From positions 24,835,633 to 24,899,632 of the forward strand of contig CAMGYJ010000009.1 in assembly GCA_946122785.1 (NCBI GenBank): DNA of 64,000 nucleotides. The letters are read 5' to 3'. Origin of the DNA: Linum tenue (taxonomy: Eukaryota; Streptophyta; Magnoliopsida; Malpighiales; Linaceae). Each line of letters begins with the position of its first letter. Position 1 is the stretch's first letter. Shown here one piece after another: positions 33,472 to 44,872 of the stretch. The notes under the pieces are model-generated. The model did no database searches. It was not told the DNA's origin and saw nothing but the letters and a program-made list of their open reading frames with translations. Position numbers and translations under genes: made by a program.

Positions 33472-35079
33472 AGCAAAACCCTAACGCTTAGAGACTGGAA
33501 AATGTAACGTAACTGAGATTTTTTTTTTCGTGGTAAAAGCTCCCAACCTTGACAGAAGGTCTTTTGGCTAACATGTCCATGATACCAAACTCGGCTTCCT
33601 GAGCAGCTACGCTCTCCTTGTTGATGGAGCCGACGCAAGGCTTGCGAATTCCAAACCATGGCGCCACCTCCTTGTAGGCTTTGCTTGGAATGTGCCAGAA
33701 TATAATCTCAGGTACCCTGTATCAAGAAACGTAAAAGAAAGCCTCACCATTGATTAAGGCAATGAAACTCAAATGTCATGGTCTGTAGATTGAATGTGTC
33801 TTTCGTACTTCGATTCAGGGTTTATCTCTCTCGATTTTCGCTCGAACCACTTCGCTTGGGCGCTCGATATGACCTCTGGATACGACCCTCCACCAGAATC
33901 CAGGAAGTACATGAACAGAACTGGCGATTTCGGATCGTCGGGTGACGAGAGTTGAAGGACGTAGTTGGATATGCTAGGCCACAGCTCCTTAGGTCCGAAT
34001 TTGGAGCGTGACAGTGGTGCATTCTGCTCAACCTCATTTTTCATCAGCACCAGACGTTGAGTGCCCTTGAAGCTACACGAGTACTGCACTTCCCCTGGCA
34101 TCACACACAATCACAGCAACCTTGTAGGACAAGCAACACATAGCCAAAGAACCAGCACAAAAATGTTGTGTTCCTCCCCCGAATTTACCTGAACACGACG
34201 AGTTGGTTTCGTCAGGGCAACGAACCTCGGGAATCCCAGGACCCGAAAACCACTCGATTGGCCACTCGAACGGCATATCATCGTGGTTGCCGAAAACGCT
34301 AGCCCACGGTATGCCCCTCTGGCGTGCTGGAGATGTCGCCTGGCCCCAGTACGAGCTCGCGTTCGCGATGGGGACGTTGTTCGCCGTTACGAGATCTCCG
34401 AGATACACCACGAAATCTACAGAAAACTCAACCATCTCAGTCATCTACTTTCCACCACAAAGCTCAAACAAAATGTTGATTCCACTCAATCATTGTCCTT
34501 CCTTTGGCCCCTGTTTTGCAGTACCACATCGCTAGGCTGGAACATGATGGGAACAAAGAGTTGCATTATAAGTAAAATTGGGCCTTGTGGGTTAAACTTA
34601 AAAGGGCCGGTTGGCTAATTATGCCACGCTCATCCTAGTTCGATGAGTGCCGTATGGCGTATGGATATCAAGACATATGGCCGACAAAATTTCTGGAACC
34701 TTAATGGGTTGGCTCGCTCGGCCGACCCTCCAATATCCATATGTTCAAATCTTAGGTCCGATGGGCTTTGGTTTACCCGAACCCAGCCCAAACTCTAGTT
34801 AGCGTAATCAAAAATCAATGACGTCACCTGGTTTTTCAGCGTCGAGGAATGTCGGACATGACCCGGACGGAATTGGCGTCTTGGGCCGGGCCCCAGTCGG
34901 TCCAGGCAGCCTCGCCGAAGTGCAAGTCGGCGAAGATCGCGATCTTGAAAGGCGCGCCCCGTCGAATCCGGAGAACGCTGCCGCCGTGGAGTCGCTGGTG
35001 GGTCTGCGCTGCCGGAGACAAAGAGCAACCAAGCGAGCGCGATCGAGAGATGAACTGGCGGCGGCCGTCGTAGCTCCAT

Positions 35080-35679
35080 TGGAGAAGGAGAAAGTTGCTT
35101 AGAGTAGGAAATTTCGGGAGGTGTAAATCGATGGGTATTTGATTGAAGAGTCGAATGGATTGAAGGTTATTTTGTAGTTTGCAGCCGGAAGGTATATTCG
35201 ATTTCGTGTTCCGATGCCGGGAAGTTGAGCTATCAACGTCACTCCCATTCCAGCTGCAATCTGCAGTCGTGACACTGACACGTGTTATGACCAGACTACT
35301 TTTTTATCTTTTCCTCCCAAAAGTTTAATATAGATAATAAAATTAAACGACTGGAAAAATGTTCTAACCTGGTTCCCCGGTGTGTGATTGTTAGCATTCA
35401 TCTCACCGGTGACAATTGCGATTAGTCATTGTTATCGTCTTACCGAGGATGGAGGAAAATGAACAGAAGATTTTGAACGGTCTGGAGTGTGTTGTCTTCA
35501 CAGAATCAGTCAATCAGAGCTCAAAACAAAGACTATATGAGTTCAAGGATGTGTCAAGTTCATGTGGAGACGATTAACGTCATTGGATCACATGGCGATT
35601 TCTAAGGAACAAAGGAGATACAGAAGAAGAATGAACAACAATGGGGCCATCACAGGCATTAGCATCCACTCCTGCAGCA
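35080..35679. other. Intergenic between PAP16 and the lipoate ligase-like gene
   Basis: Presumed PAP16 promoter plus the 3' flank of the next gene. I see no coding signal beyond chance frames. Confidence 0.4.
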
Positions 35680-36683
35680 TCAAATTCTGACAGTGTGAGC
35701 CATTCTCTCAAGTGTGGTAGATGCGAAAGCATCCTCGAGTTCTTTCTCTGATAGAAGCCTGGTGGAGGGAATGAATTCAGTCGTCGTCGTCGTCGTCTGA
35801 GGGTCACCATTAACTGCTGCTTCGGAGCTCATAGGTTGCACCAAGAAGTAGGCTTCGAGAGCTTTGATGGTTCTATCGACGAAAGCTGGCCTCTGCATAT
35901 ACTCACGCATTCTGCACACGAATTCTGTATGGTCTCTTGCCTGCAACGCATGCCAGCAAACGAACAACGATTATATACCCTTTCAAGATCGCGAAAAAAG
36001 CCATATTCATACTACAATCTGCATGAATTAGACCAGAAGGCAATGGCATTGATGGATGGAAAAACAAAGCATTACCGATCTGTACTCAGGGGCGCGAGAA
36101 GGTAGCTTCAAGTAGTCCATATTCCGATCCTCGTAGTCCCATAGAAAGGAAGTGTGGTGTATCCATCGGTTCTTCGTTATAGATTGAGCATTCCCACCGA
36201 ACTTGCGGTTGCCAAATACATAATCTGGCGACAAGAACGAATCAACCATCACAAATCGTAACAGTATCAAAGATGCCTAAGCCCCTAGATATGAACCTTA
36301 CTGCATCAGCTATGTAATGAGGTTCCTTTGAATCTAAGGAGATTCATCAGCGGCAGACCCAGTTTTCTGCCGGACTGGCGAAGCACGGTCATTGACTTGG
36401 GATCAAGAAGAACTGCCGACCGAAGAACTGGGGGATGGAACTTGGAAGTGGGAAACTACAAGGTCAGCGTCAACATCAATCCCAATTCTGCTCCAGCGAC
36501 AACGAAGAGAAGAGCTTGGATAGATTAGAAAAAGAGTCAGAATCGTACCTGAACGAACCGGCAAGACGACGGAGGAAGGCGGCGGCCGGAGGACGAAGGG
36601 GAGAGTCGACGTGAAGGAATGACAGGAAGGGAGTGATGAAGGTAATAATTGGACTTCAGCTGGGCAATACAAGTGAACGCCAT
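35680..36683 (-). pseudogene. Lipoate/biotin protein ligase-like gene, core deleted
   Basis: Exon 1 (36683-36549) encodes a serine/arginine-rich N terminus (MAFTCIAQLKS, RRLSPSSSGRRL) like an organelle transit peptide. Exon 2 from 36455 continues in frame to RKLGLPLMNLLRFKGTS, the normal start of the plant lipoate-protein ligase family, then stops. The next recognisable exon (36224-36076) is DYVFGNRKFGGNAQS and WIHHTSFLWDYED, and the last (35940-35680) is ARDHTEFVCRMREYM to a stop. The middle of the domain is missing, including the RRxxGGG motif that binds the lipoyl adenylate, and only about 90 bp separate the two halves. The enzyme would normally attach lipoyl groups to E2 subunits. Confidence 0.75.
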
Positions 36684-37215
36684 GGGCAGATGTGCTCATT
36701 TATATACCGTTGCGAATGCTTTGTAATAAGTTTGCTTATCTGAGAAGTTTCAATCAGGCTTAGGGTTAAGATACATGGTTCAAAGCTGGCGTTTTGCGTT
36801 CGATCTGTTGATACGAATCGGGTAAGTGATGAGGTGAATGTGGATGCCAAGAAGACGAGTTTCGTGACATTGCATCACGAATCAGAGAGCGTAAGTGACC
36901 ACTTTGTTACGCTTTTGAGGTTCGATAACGATTTTGTTACGTTCTGCTTAGAAGTGATAGTGGACATTTGCAGCAGCAATGTTCATAATAAGAAGCTATT
37001 AGTGAAACACAATGAAAGAAGAATTTTAGGATTAGTTACACTGATGTGTTGCTGCATTTATCTATTTCCCCTTTCTCGCTGCTCTAATACACATGACGTT
37101 GACCGGCCCAAAATTGAAGAAGGGAGAGAGGTTGCTCTGGTTTTTCCTTCGGACTCTTGCATAACTGCTTCCTTCCGAGTTTCGTTTCGGAGAGTGCAAA
37201 CACAATGAGGATGCT
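36684..37215. other. Intergenic
   Basis: A plus-strand frame at 36834-37208 is open but shows no motif, and its text (repeated GTTACG and TTTGTTACG phrases) looks repeat-derived. Nothing is supported here. Confidence 0.4.
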
Positions 37216-38986
37216 TTAACGTCGTTTATCCTTTGCTCGCTTGAAAGACTGCTTCCCCTTGATTTTCCACTTGTCCTTCCCGCCAGGGCGGTTCTGTTCC
37301 TCGATCTCTCTCACCTTACGCTTCCTGCATTGAGCCATGGCCGGATAGTTCTTGTAAGCTTTCTAGGCACACCCAACCATTGGCTTTATTCCACACGACT
37401 CCACATGCAATAGATTTGTTACAGCTAGTCTAAGGAAACCATGCCGATCCCTATTATCACGTATACTAAGCTTATTTACATAAGACTAAAGGGTTCAGAC
37501 GAGTGGGAATATCGTACCTGTAAGCCTTGAAGTTCTGATCAGAAAGTAGCTCATCAGCAATGGTAGCTTTCCTCTCCTTCTTTGTCAGCCTGCCGGAGAA
37601 GAACTCCATTGGTGACTCGATGACTGTACCCACCTGAATGACATACGAAGAGGAAAACATGTTTCAGCTTCTTGTACCGAAGGATGTTAAACAAAGATAA
37701 GAATTGAAATGCACTAGGTTTAGCTTAAAGCTTAAATTACCTGGAAGTATTTGGGAAGAACTTTTAACTTTGAATCACCTTTCTTATAGTGCCTCTTAGG
37801 GTCGATAGCACCCCTCAGCTGCATCAAAATGATTGAATAACTCACTTTTAGTTTATCAGAACAAACACTGCATGGTAACTATTCTTATCTATACAGTCAG
37901 AAATCATGCCTTTTGATACTTAGCCGATTTATAGATCAAAGTAATTCTGAAAGACACTCGTTGATTCACCATGGCAGTTTATATATAGGAGAACAATCAA
38001 GGGTCTGTCCTAATCCAATCATCCATATCACATGATGATACTTACTTGGGCACATAGTTCTTGGCTAAGAACATTAGTTTTCCCAAACGACTACAACAGA
38101 AGATGACATCTCAACCAAAAATGAAAATAGATGGTGGAACCTTCCTTTCATGTTCGGGGAGATAAGAGACAGAGGGAAAGACAGCCATATGAGAGCTGCA
38201 AGCTGGAGTTCGATGCATCTTAGAAGACTCATGATTTACAAACTTATAACCAAGTACCCCTAGAAGGTAAAGAAGTTCCAAGATTTTGGAGAAGAGTAGC
38301 AACAGGTTGTCAATACTTCATTGAACACAAACTGGCAAGCATCAGCAGCTGCCAACAATGAGGTACCACAAACTAAAGTGACTGCCATGAATTGACATTG
38401 ATAGATTTGTCCTAGTTTGTAGGAAATGTAACACAGAAGATAGAAAGAAAGCTCAATGATGGCTGGAGCCATTCACAGGTAGCAGAGCAGGCAAACAGTA
38501 TGAGAAAAGAACACTGCACTTCTATTAAAAAAAAAAAGAACACTGCATAAAATTGAGGAAGAAGGTTACCTTTAGTATCTGGAGATCTTTCTTCAATTCC
38601 TGAGTCATAGTTGGAGCTGGCATATCAAACCTATAGTAAAGTTTAGGCAGCAATGGTATCAATCAAGCTATTACAAGCAAGGAACAATCCAGGGATGAAG
38701 TGAACGCGGAGCAGAACAGAAGAACCAAAACATAAGGAAGAAGAGGGACAACTGCTTGATACCAGCCTTTGCCGAGAGTGTCCTTGACTTGCTTCCTCTG
38801 CAAATTTTTCAATTGAGATGGGTTATTGGGTGGCAAAAACAGACCATCAACAAGCTTCTCAGTGGGCTGCAAAAGAGAATCCCCAGCGTGATTCTGAGGT
38901 TTTCGAGCCGACGAAGCAAGGGATGCAGTAAGCAGCTTGGGCTGCCATGTCAGTCCTATCACTGCCTTTCCCTCACCTTCCTTCAT
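37216..38986 (-). CDS. FCF2: FCF2-type pre-rRNA processing protein
   Basis: Exons 38986-38763, 38630-38570, 37818-37741, 37633-37518 and 37324-37216 give an intact 195-residue protein. Conserved blocks in order: FDMPAPTMTQELKKDLQILK, LRGAIDPKRHYKKGDSKLK, LPKYFQVGTVIE, SPMEFFSGRLTKKERKATI, DELLSDQNFKAYRKRKVREI. The basic tail GKQSFKRAKDKRR suits a nucleolar protein. Fcf2 acts in early cleavage of the 35S pre-rRNA within the small-subunit processome. The start is the first ATG in frame with the acidic N terminus (MKEGEGKAVIGLTWQPK). All introns are GT-AG. Confidence 0.9.
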
Positions 38987-40104
38987 TCTCGTATATTCGT
39001 CAGAAGTAGCAAACACTACAGCACAATTCGAGAATCAGTTTCAGTACCCCCACTATAGCCCTCAGGAAGGCTCTAACAAGGCAGAGCTATGATTAGGCAA
39101 TCAACCACCCGAGGCCTCACATGGGTTTGGATAAATGCTTCAATGCAGCAACGATCGACAAGGTTCCAAACAATGTAAGCCAGGGACCAAGGGAAAAAGG
39201 AAAATATGGCTTTCACAGAGCTGCTGAATTTGGATGTTAAGACAAGTACTACATAGTATCAGAATCGAAAGAAGGAAGTCGAAACCAAAAAAGGAAACCC
39301 TAGCAGGCCACTCCTCATCTCTCCGTTATCAAGGGCTTCTCTCTCGGCCCTCATCCAACGCATTCAACTTATACTAGCACTGGGAACAGTCTCAACACCT
39401 AGCCATCGTCTGGTTCTTTCTATTCCTAGGAGACATTCTACCGTTTCTCATTCATTTCACCATCTTGCGAACCTCACAGTCTAAATTGGGCGTGAGCAGA
39501 AGCATCTAAGCCATATGGAAAACCAAACAAGAACTGGCGACAAAAAACAAGTAGGTCGATAATCAATAATTTGAAATCCGCCTAGCTCCCATGGCAACAT
39601 GAGGGGAAGAAAAACAATAGTTACCATGAAGAACCGAGCGCAGAGAAAGAAAGTCCGGACTGGAACTGCGGAAGTGCGAGAGCTTCTTTGGTACGTAGGA
39701 TATGGGAACCGCGGGAGAGAAGTACAAATGGGTTACACAGAGAGAAGCAGACATGGGCCCGGAGTCCTAAATTGGAATCAAGTTGGGCTTACTGGGTAAG
39801 CATCCATTTTAGGCCCAAGTTAAATCATACTGGCAGAAACGATGGCCCTTATCGGAATCCTTTTCCTCCTCGTCGTCGGGGTTTCTACCGGCAGGCAGAA
39901 GGGTTTTATTTCATTTATTTGTATCTGCAAATTCGTTCAATTGGAGAAAGTTCAGATCCTTTGCTGGCTTCCGGCAGATCTCTTCTTCCAGTTGGCGGGC
40001 GGGTGTTTCCCTTGATTTGCATTCATTCCACCGATCTGCTCGTCGGTTCCTGCAGCTTCTGCTTACTTCTTCAACTCCCTTCTTCTTCCTATTCGCCGTT
40101 TAAA
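38987..40104. promoter_or_regulatory. Divergent promoter region with site II motifs
   Basis: Lies between FCF2 (-) and the F-box fragment (+). GGGCCC/TTGGGCTT/AGGCCCAAG/GGCCCTT motifs cluster at about 39755-39850. These are the site II type found in ribosome-biogenesis promoters. The left part is probably the FCF2 5' UTR or a leader intron. Confidence 0.45.
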
Positions 40105-40720
40105 TGATGAGAAGGACTCCAAAAGGGCAAAAAGTTTGTGTCTTTTGATCCTCTTTCTGTCTCCTTCCAAAGGGTATAAGTCTTATTGCCTGCCGAATCC
40201 AATACCAGTGACAGGAAAGAGAAAGCTCCGCAGGTCTGGTTCCTCATGGCAACATCCCGGTGTGATGAAGTCTAAGGTTAGTTTGATTAACATCCATCTT
40301 TTCTTCAGCTTTGTTTCCCCAACTCTCTTGTTAGTTACTTTAACATTCAGCCTAGGCAAGAAGTGCAATGGACTCTCTAGATTTCTTAGTTATTATGACT
40401 TATGAGCATTATTAGTCTTAAATCTATTCATCATGTGTCATGTGCCACTGCTGCATCCTCTTGCTGCTTTCTTTTTCGTTTCCTTGCTGTGCTATGCACA
40501 AATTGAGCCTTCCATGGATTTTCGATTATCAATGCAGTAACTTTAATGTTTTGTTTTTGCTGTGGGTGTTGAAGCTAGAGAGCAGTAGAATGCCTTCCTA
40601 TAACACAGTTGATCGAATCAGTACGCTGCCTGATGATATCCTCCACCTAATATTGTCTTTCAGGGTTAAACCTTTCAATAGCAACTTACCATCCTCAGTG
40701 TAAAAGTCAACATATGCCGC
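40105..40720 (+). pseudogene. F-box/LRR-type gene, truncated after the F-box
   Basis: A possible first exon starts MMRRTPKGQK at 40105. A second exon-like block (about 40171-40275) reads YKSYCLPNPIPVTGKRKL and ends at a GT donor. A third (from about 40577) reads DRISTLPDDILHLILSF, the beginning of a plant F-box of the FBD/LRR class. The usual continuation (LPTKDAVRTS and RW) is absent and a stop follows shortly. Within 60 bp the text joins a fragment of the 1,372-bp repeat. Only the 5' end of the gene survives. Confidence 0.6.
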
Positions 40721-40775
40721 CTCAGAGTATTCCAATGCTTTCTACTAGACACCTCTTCCATTCCTATTCAGAGTT

Positions 40776-40938
40776 GCTGACTGAAAGAGTGGAGACAGAG
40801 AAGTGGGTTCTGATTCCATCTTTCCCTTTCGCCAGCTCCAATCACAGAGCTGCCGTCTGCTTCTTCTAGACCAAGACCTCCATTATCGGATCGGAAAAAA
40901 ATCCGTTGTGCGACTAATTGCCGCCGGCGATTTGTCCC
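40776..40938 (+). repeat. 163-bp fragment of the 1,372-bp array unit
   Basis: From GCTGACTGAAAGAGTGGAGA to GGCGATTTGTCCC it matches each array unit (unit 1 equivalent about 11928-12090) with only a few differences (CTGCCGTC for CTGTCGTC, AATCCGTTG for AAGCCGCTG). It abuts the F-box fragment on one side. Its other end lies 10 bp from the stop codon of the BAHD gene, so it occupies the 3' flank of that gene. Confidence 0.9.
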
Positions 40939-40948
40939 AAGCCATGGA

Positions 40949-42382
40949 TCACTCACTGAACCGTCTCAACTGCTGCTCAAACGCTGCTGCGAAAGCATCC
41001 ATTTCACCCTTGCTCAGCGCCAACCCGAACTCAATCCCGCCTTTCTCCTTATCCCTGGCGTCCGAGAAATAAACCGAGCCATAGAAATCGACATGAACCG
41101 GCTCCGACTTCCTCGGATTCCCCCACCCGAAATCGGTTTCGTAGACCCCAAGCTTCGGCGACCCAGCTACCGACAGGATGTTCCCCTGTTTCATTATTTC
41201 CTGCCATCCTGAAAGCGAGAAAAACTTCTCCGCGCTCCTCAACAGTCCCTCAGCTTCCATCTCCCTGATCTTCGACGCGATTACTCTGGCTGCAATTGCA
41301 AACCCGTTGCCTCCGATCAAATCGCTTCGCTTCACCAGCACCTGGATTCCTGACAGACAGTTGCCGGAGTAAGTCGCCGGGAGTTTGGGTTTGAGGCGCC
41401 CCATGCAATCCACCAGAATTACGTAGCAATCAATGTGATCCTCCCCTGAATTGAATTTATTGCTGCTGGCAGCGACGAATTCGGGTTCTCGGGATCTCGT
41501 CAAACTGGTGCATAGAAGGGCACTCGCCACCGTAAACGCTGACGCCGGCGTCGACTGTTTGCTGCTGCCATTGTGGTTGGCCAGAGAAGCTTTCATCCTC
41601 TTAATATGCTCGCCGTCAATCCGGAACGTGGCGCGGACCTTGTTGGCGAGCATACGCCGGCGGGAATCCTCATCCCAATGCGATGCATAGTTTCCTATGG
41701 TTTTCAGAAGCGAATTCTCGAGCTCTGTATGCTCCTCGATCAGCTCTCGGTCGTGGCAAGGCGGAGACTTTGCGACCCAGCTCAAGTCCCCGCCACCGGA
41801 TTTGCAAATTGAAGCCCAGGATTTCACGAAATGGTTGAAAGCCAGCCCGTCAGCCGCCACATGGCGAAACTCGAACCCGATGCAGATGCCGGAGTTCGGA
41901 AACAGAGTGACCTTCACGGCGAGAAGCGGGGACGAGGTTTCGCCCTCCGAATTCGGTCTGTCGTCGGGAGGAAGTTTGGGCAGCAGAGGGTGGAGCAGTT
42001 CGACGTCGCTTGGCAGGTCGGAGATGACACGGTCGAATTGGAGACCGGTCTCGGCGACGGTGAGCGAAACAGAGTCGCCGTCAGAGTAAAATATGCGAGC
42101 CCTCTCGTCGGAAAGCATCGGGGTGACGAGCCGGGCGGCGAGAGGGTAGAAATGAATAAGCGCCAGGGAGAGGGAATCGGCGAGACTGGGGATGGTTGTT
42201 TGCCGGAAATGGGAACTGGAATGCGGGAAATCGTAGAAGAAGACTCTCTAAATCGGATGGCAGATTATCCACGATATGTCGAACAGGGTTAGCCGGAGGG
42301 AAGTAGCGGGAACTGAGCCCCGTGGCGGAGAGATTCGCAGCTCGTCGACCGTTACGACGGAGCTGGCATGTTGTTGCGACAT
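40949..42382 (-). pseudogene. BAHD acyltransferase with premature stop
   Basis: The frame starts at ATG 42382 (MSQQHASSVVTVDELRISPP, then TSLRLTLFDISW) and would be 477 residues, normal for the family. It contains the catalytic HxxxD (FRHVAADG) and the structural DFGWG (YETDFGWGNPRK). A TAG at 42248-42250, codon 45, sits between WIICHPI and RVFFYDFPH, where relatives usually have Gln. The rest is open to TGA at 40949, so one base change (CAG to TAG) would explain the lesion. BAHD enzymes of this type transfer acyl groups from CoA to flavonoid glycosides and similar substrates. A shorter protein could start at Met 42118 but would lack part of the fold. Intronless. Confidence 0.85.
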
Positions 42383-43924
42383 TTTTTTGCAGTGGAAGAT
42401 ACAATGCATGATCTGATTTCAGCATTGGAACTTCATATAGGTGGGGAGCAATGGTGGAAGCAGATCAAAGGATCCGGCGGAGATTTAGACGTTCTGTTTG
42501 TTTATGTTCGGATCGTAGTGCGTAAAGCTTTCGACATGGATCGTATTGCTAACAGTCAAAAGGATGCTGTTGTTGCCAGGTATCTATGCTGTCCGGATTT
42601 AGAGGTGGAATCTGGGAGGCCGTCAATTCATCCCTCAACTTCTTCTGTTCATCATGTCAATTTGTTGGTACTGTTTCGTTTTTTTTTTTGTTTTGTTCTT
42701 GACACAAGTTCAAAGGGGGAAAATTACAACGATTGTCGCACGCAAACATCGTTAATTGTGGTGACTTATTGAGGTCGTTCTGAGAATCGAACGATCAACC
42801 ATTTCGTTGAAGAGGCCGACCTTTCGTATTATAGGTATGCATATCTAGTCACCTCAATTTCTCCAAACAAGCATTGCCAAGGCAGAGTGAGGTTTGAACA
42901 AGTACTCATCAATCCCCCAACAGTTGAGACGGACCGGAAGCGGAGCGAGCGAGCGAACCTCCGGAAGCCGGACGAGGGATGTTACCGGTGACAACCTCTC
43001 CGGGAAGCCAATTGGCGGCCATAGCTGTAAAAGATACACCAAACGCAGAAAGGAATTGCACCAGCTGGGGAAAAGGGGTTACACACTGTAACAGTGAGTC
43101 AGCGGCTGACACTGAACGCCATGGCAAATAGTCGTATTTGGGCTTTCGGTGGTGTTTGGGCCGGCTCACTACCGATCCATGAAAGGCCTTTTTCTTCCAT
43201 TACGGGTCCATCTGGCTTTGTTTTCGGCCAGGCATAATAAAGTCAACCCTTTACCGAGAGACAAACTATAATGAAAGTCAACCCTTTGCCTCTTCAACGG
43301 ATGCCTTGAAAAAATCAAAATTTTTAAGTGGTCTGTGCTGATTTGGCTGTGACATGGTGTGTTACCGTTAGTCAACGTGTTTGACCGTCCAAAATATATA
43401 ACGGTCGAACATCGGATTTTGTTCAATATGCCCTATTGATTGGATTGAGATTGTCAATTAGGCCTCCAACTTCTATTAAGCTTAATTACACTTCTACTAC
43501 TATGTAATGGACATATTGAACAGCTTAATGTTGGTCCGGTGGCGCGCGCCTTCTTTTTCTTTAAAAGGGGGTTTTTGCACCTGCAATTTCACGAAATTGG
43601 ATATCTGGAATTTGCTAGGGTTCTTTCGAACCTGGTTAGAAGAAAATGGAAAACAAACGTTTTGATCTGAACACTTGACCTAGCACTCTCCACTTCTAGT
43701 TTTACCTCACGTGTATAGATACTCAGATGGGCTTTGGCTTAAGGACTAAAGCCCACAATCTTATTTAATTTCGGTTTCCTTACTGGCCCACTCAAACTCG
43801 TTCCTGAGCCTGTCTGTTTAATCCTAGCAGCTAAGGCCAACGCTGTCGTTTTCCCTAAACAACTATCAGAGGTTTACTTTGAGACTTAACGGATCACAGC
43901 ACCTTACTTGGCCAATTTGAGTGA
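42383..43924. other. Intergenic
   Basis: No supported gene. A segment at about 43350-43410 (GTTAGTCAACGTGTTTGACCGTC) resembles the flank of the 178-bp repeat near 2975. A minus-strand frame at 42909-43169 has no recognisable family. Confidence 0.4.
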
Positions 43925-44519
43925 TGAACAAAAACAGAGATGTGCAGAAATCTTAGAAACAGAGTAAACAAAGACACAGCCAATTTTTATGTGGTATCCA
44001 GTGTTGAGAGAAAAGAGTATCGCAATACTGACTAATCCACGGTCAGTGATTCACTAATCCGTGATCACTGACGTTCCACTAAGGATATGTTCTTGAAGAG
44101 CAGAGTACAAAGTACAGAGCTTCCCTGATCAACCTTCTCGGACTGATCAGATTCTAATCGTGATCAACTTCCCGTTGATGACTCAGTCTACCCAGATCAA
44201 CTCCCTGTCGACCTGCTCGAGCAATCTTCCCGATCACTCAACCACTTCTCTATCAATCTGTTTACAGCAACTCTCCTGCTATTTTCACTCGATTGATCTC
44301 CGAAAAGTATATCCTCTAATCTAACCTCCTTTGCTTTATACAGATTTCAAAGCTAGCCGTTGCTGCATTCAAGTTTCCGCCTTGCTGTGAAATCTTCAGA
44401 TTTGGTAACTCCTTGATTTCGAGATTTGGCTTTCCTTCTGCTTGATTTGTCTTTCCATCTTACTCGTTCTCTTCCTTTCTTGCACTGCACGTTCCCTATT
44501 GACTGGCTTGATCCCAACA
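43925..44519 (-). repeat. 3' LTR of the Sirevirus (inner end clear, outer end estimated)
   Basis: On the minus strand the LTR begins TGTTGGGATCAAGCC at 44519, directly after the polypurine tract TAGGGGGAGAC (44520-44530). The outer boundary near 43925 is a guess from a TG dinucleotide, because the partner LTR lies beyond the window. Confidence 0.6.
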
Positions 44520-44872
44520 GTCTCCCCCTAAGCCGGTCAATGGCCCTTATCTGATGTTCCTGTTGTTCCTACACACTTAAACACACAGATTACGTGCAGA
44601 CTGTTCCAGCTTAAAATAAGTCAGACAATAGTCAGTTGAACAGAAGAGGGAGTTTTATTTATTTCATGAGTTAAAGACAAATTGAAGGGAAGTTACACCA
44701 CCCTGACTCTTGCTCAGCCGACGCTAGGCTATATTGAATGGAAAGACACTGAACCTCTACTAACGAACTGACTCATGCTCAGCAGAAGCTTAAGCTTTAT
44801 TGAAGGATAAGACACTGAACTCTAATCAACTGACTGAATCAACTATTAACTCCCCCTGAACCCAGGACCTAC

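Larger units (their letters stand above)
31914..35079 (-). pseudogene. PAP16: Purple acid phosphatase 16-like, frameshifted and hAT-invaded
   Basis: Five exons: 35079-34828, 34416-34189, 34094-33809, 33716-33548 and 32132-31914. They encode [79 protein letters not shown] and [20 protein letters not shown]. These are the metal-binding blocks of a calcineurin-like phosphoesterase of the PAP16 type. Exon 1 has two frame breaks. The signal peptide ([20 protein letters not shown]) is in one frame and the first metal motif in another, and the frame shifts again near 34845 before LDAEKP. The last intron holds a 1,327-bp hAT element. Exons 2-5 are in phase. Without correction of exon 1 no full protein can be made. 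Confidence 0.88.

Noticed and set aside
36834..37208. 124-codon plus-strand ORF
   Set aside because: No motif, repeat-like text and no splice or promoter context. Probably chance.
42780..42845. tRNA-like T-arm (GTTCGATTCTC on the minus strand)
   Set aside because: No acceptor, D or anticodon arms can be formed around it.
42909..43169. Minus-strand frame containing MAANWLPGEVVTG
   Set aside because: A possible acceptor precedes it, but there is no second exon, family match or supporting context.
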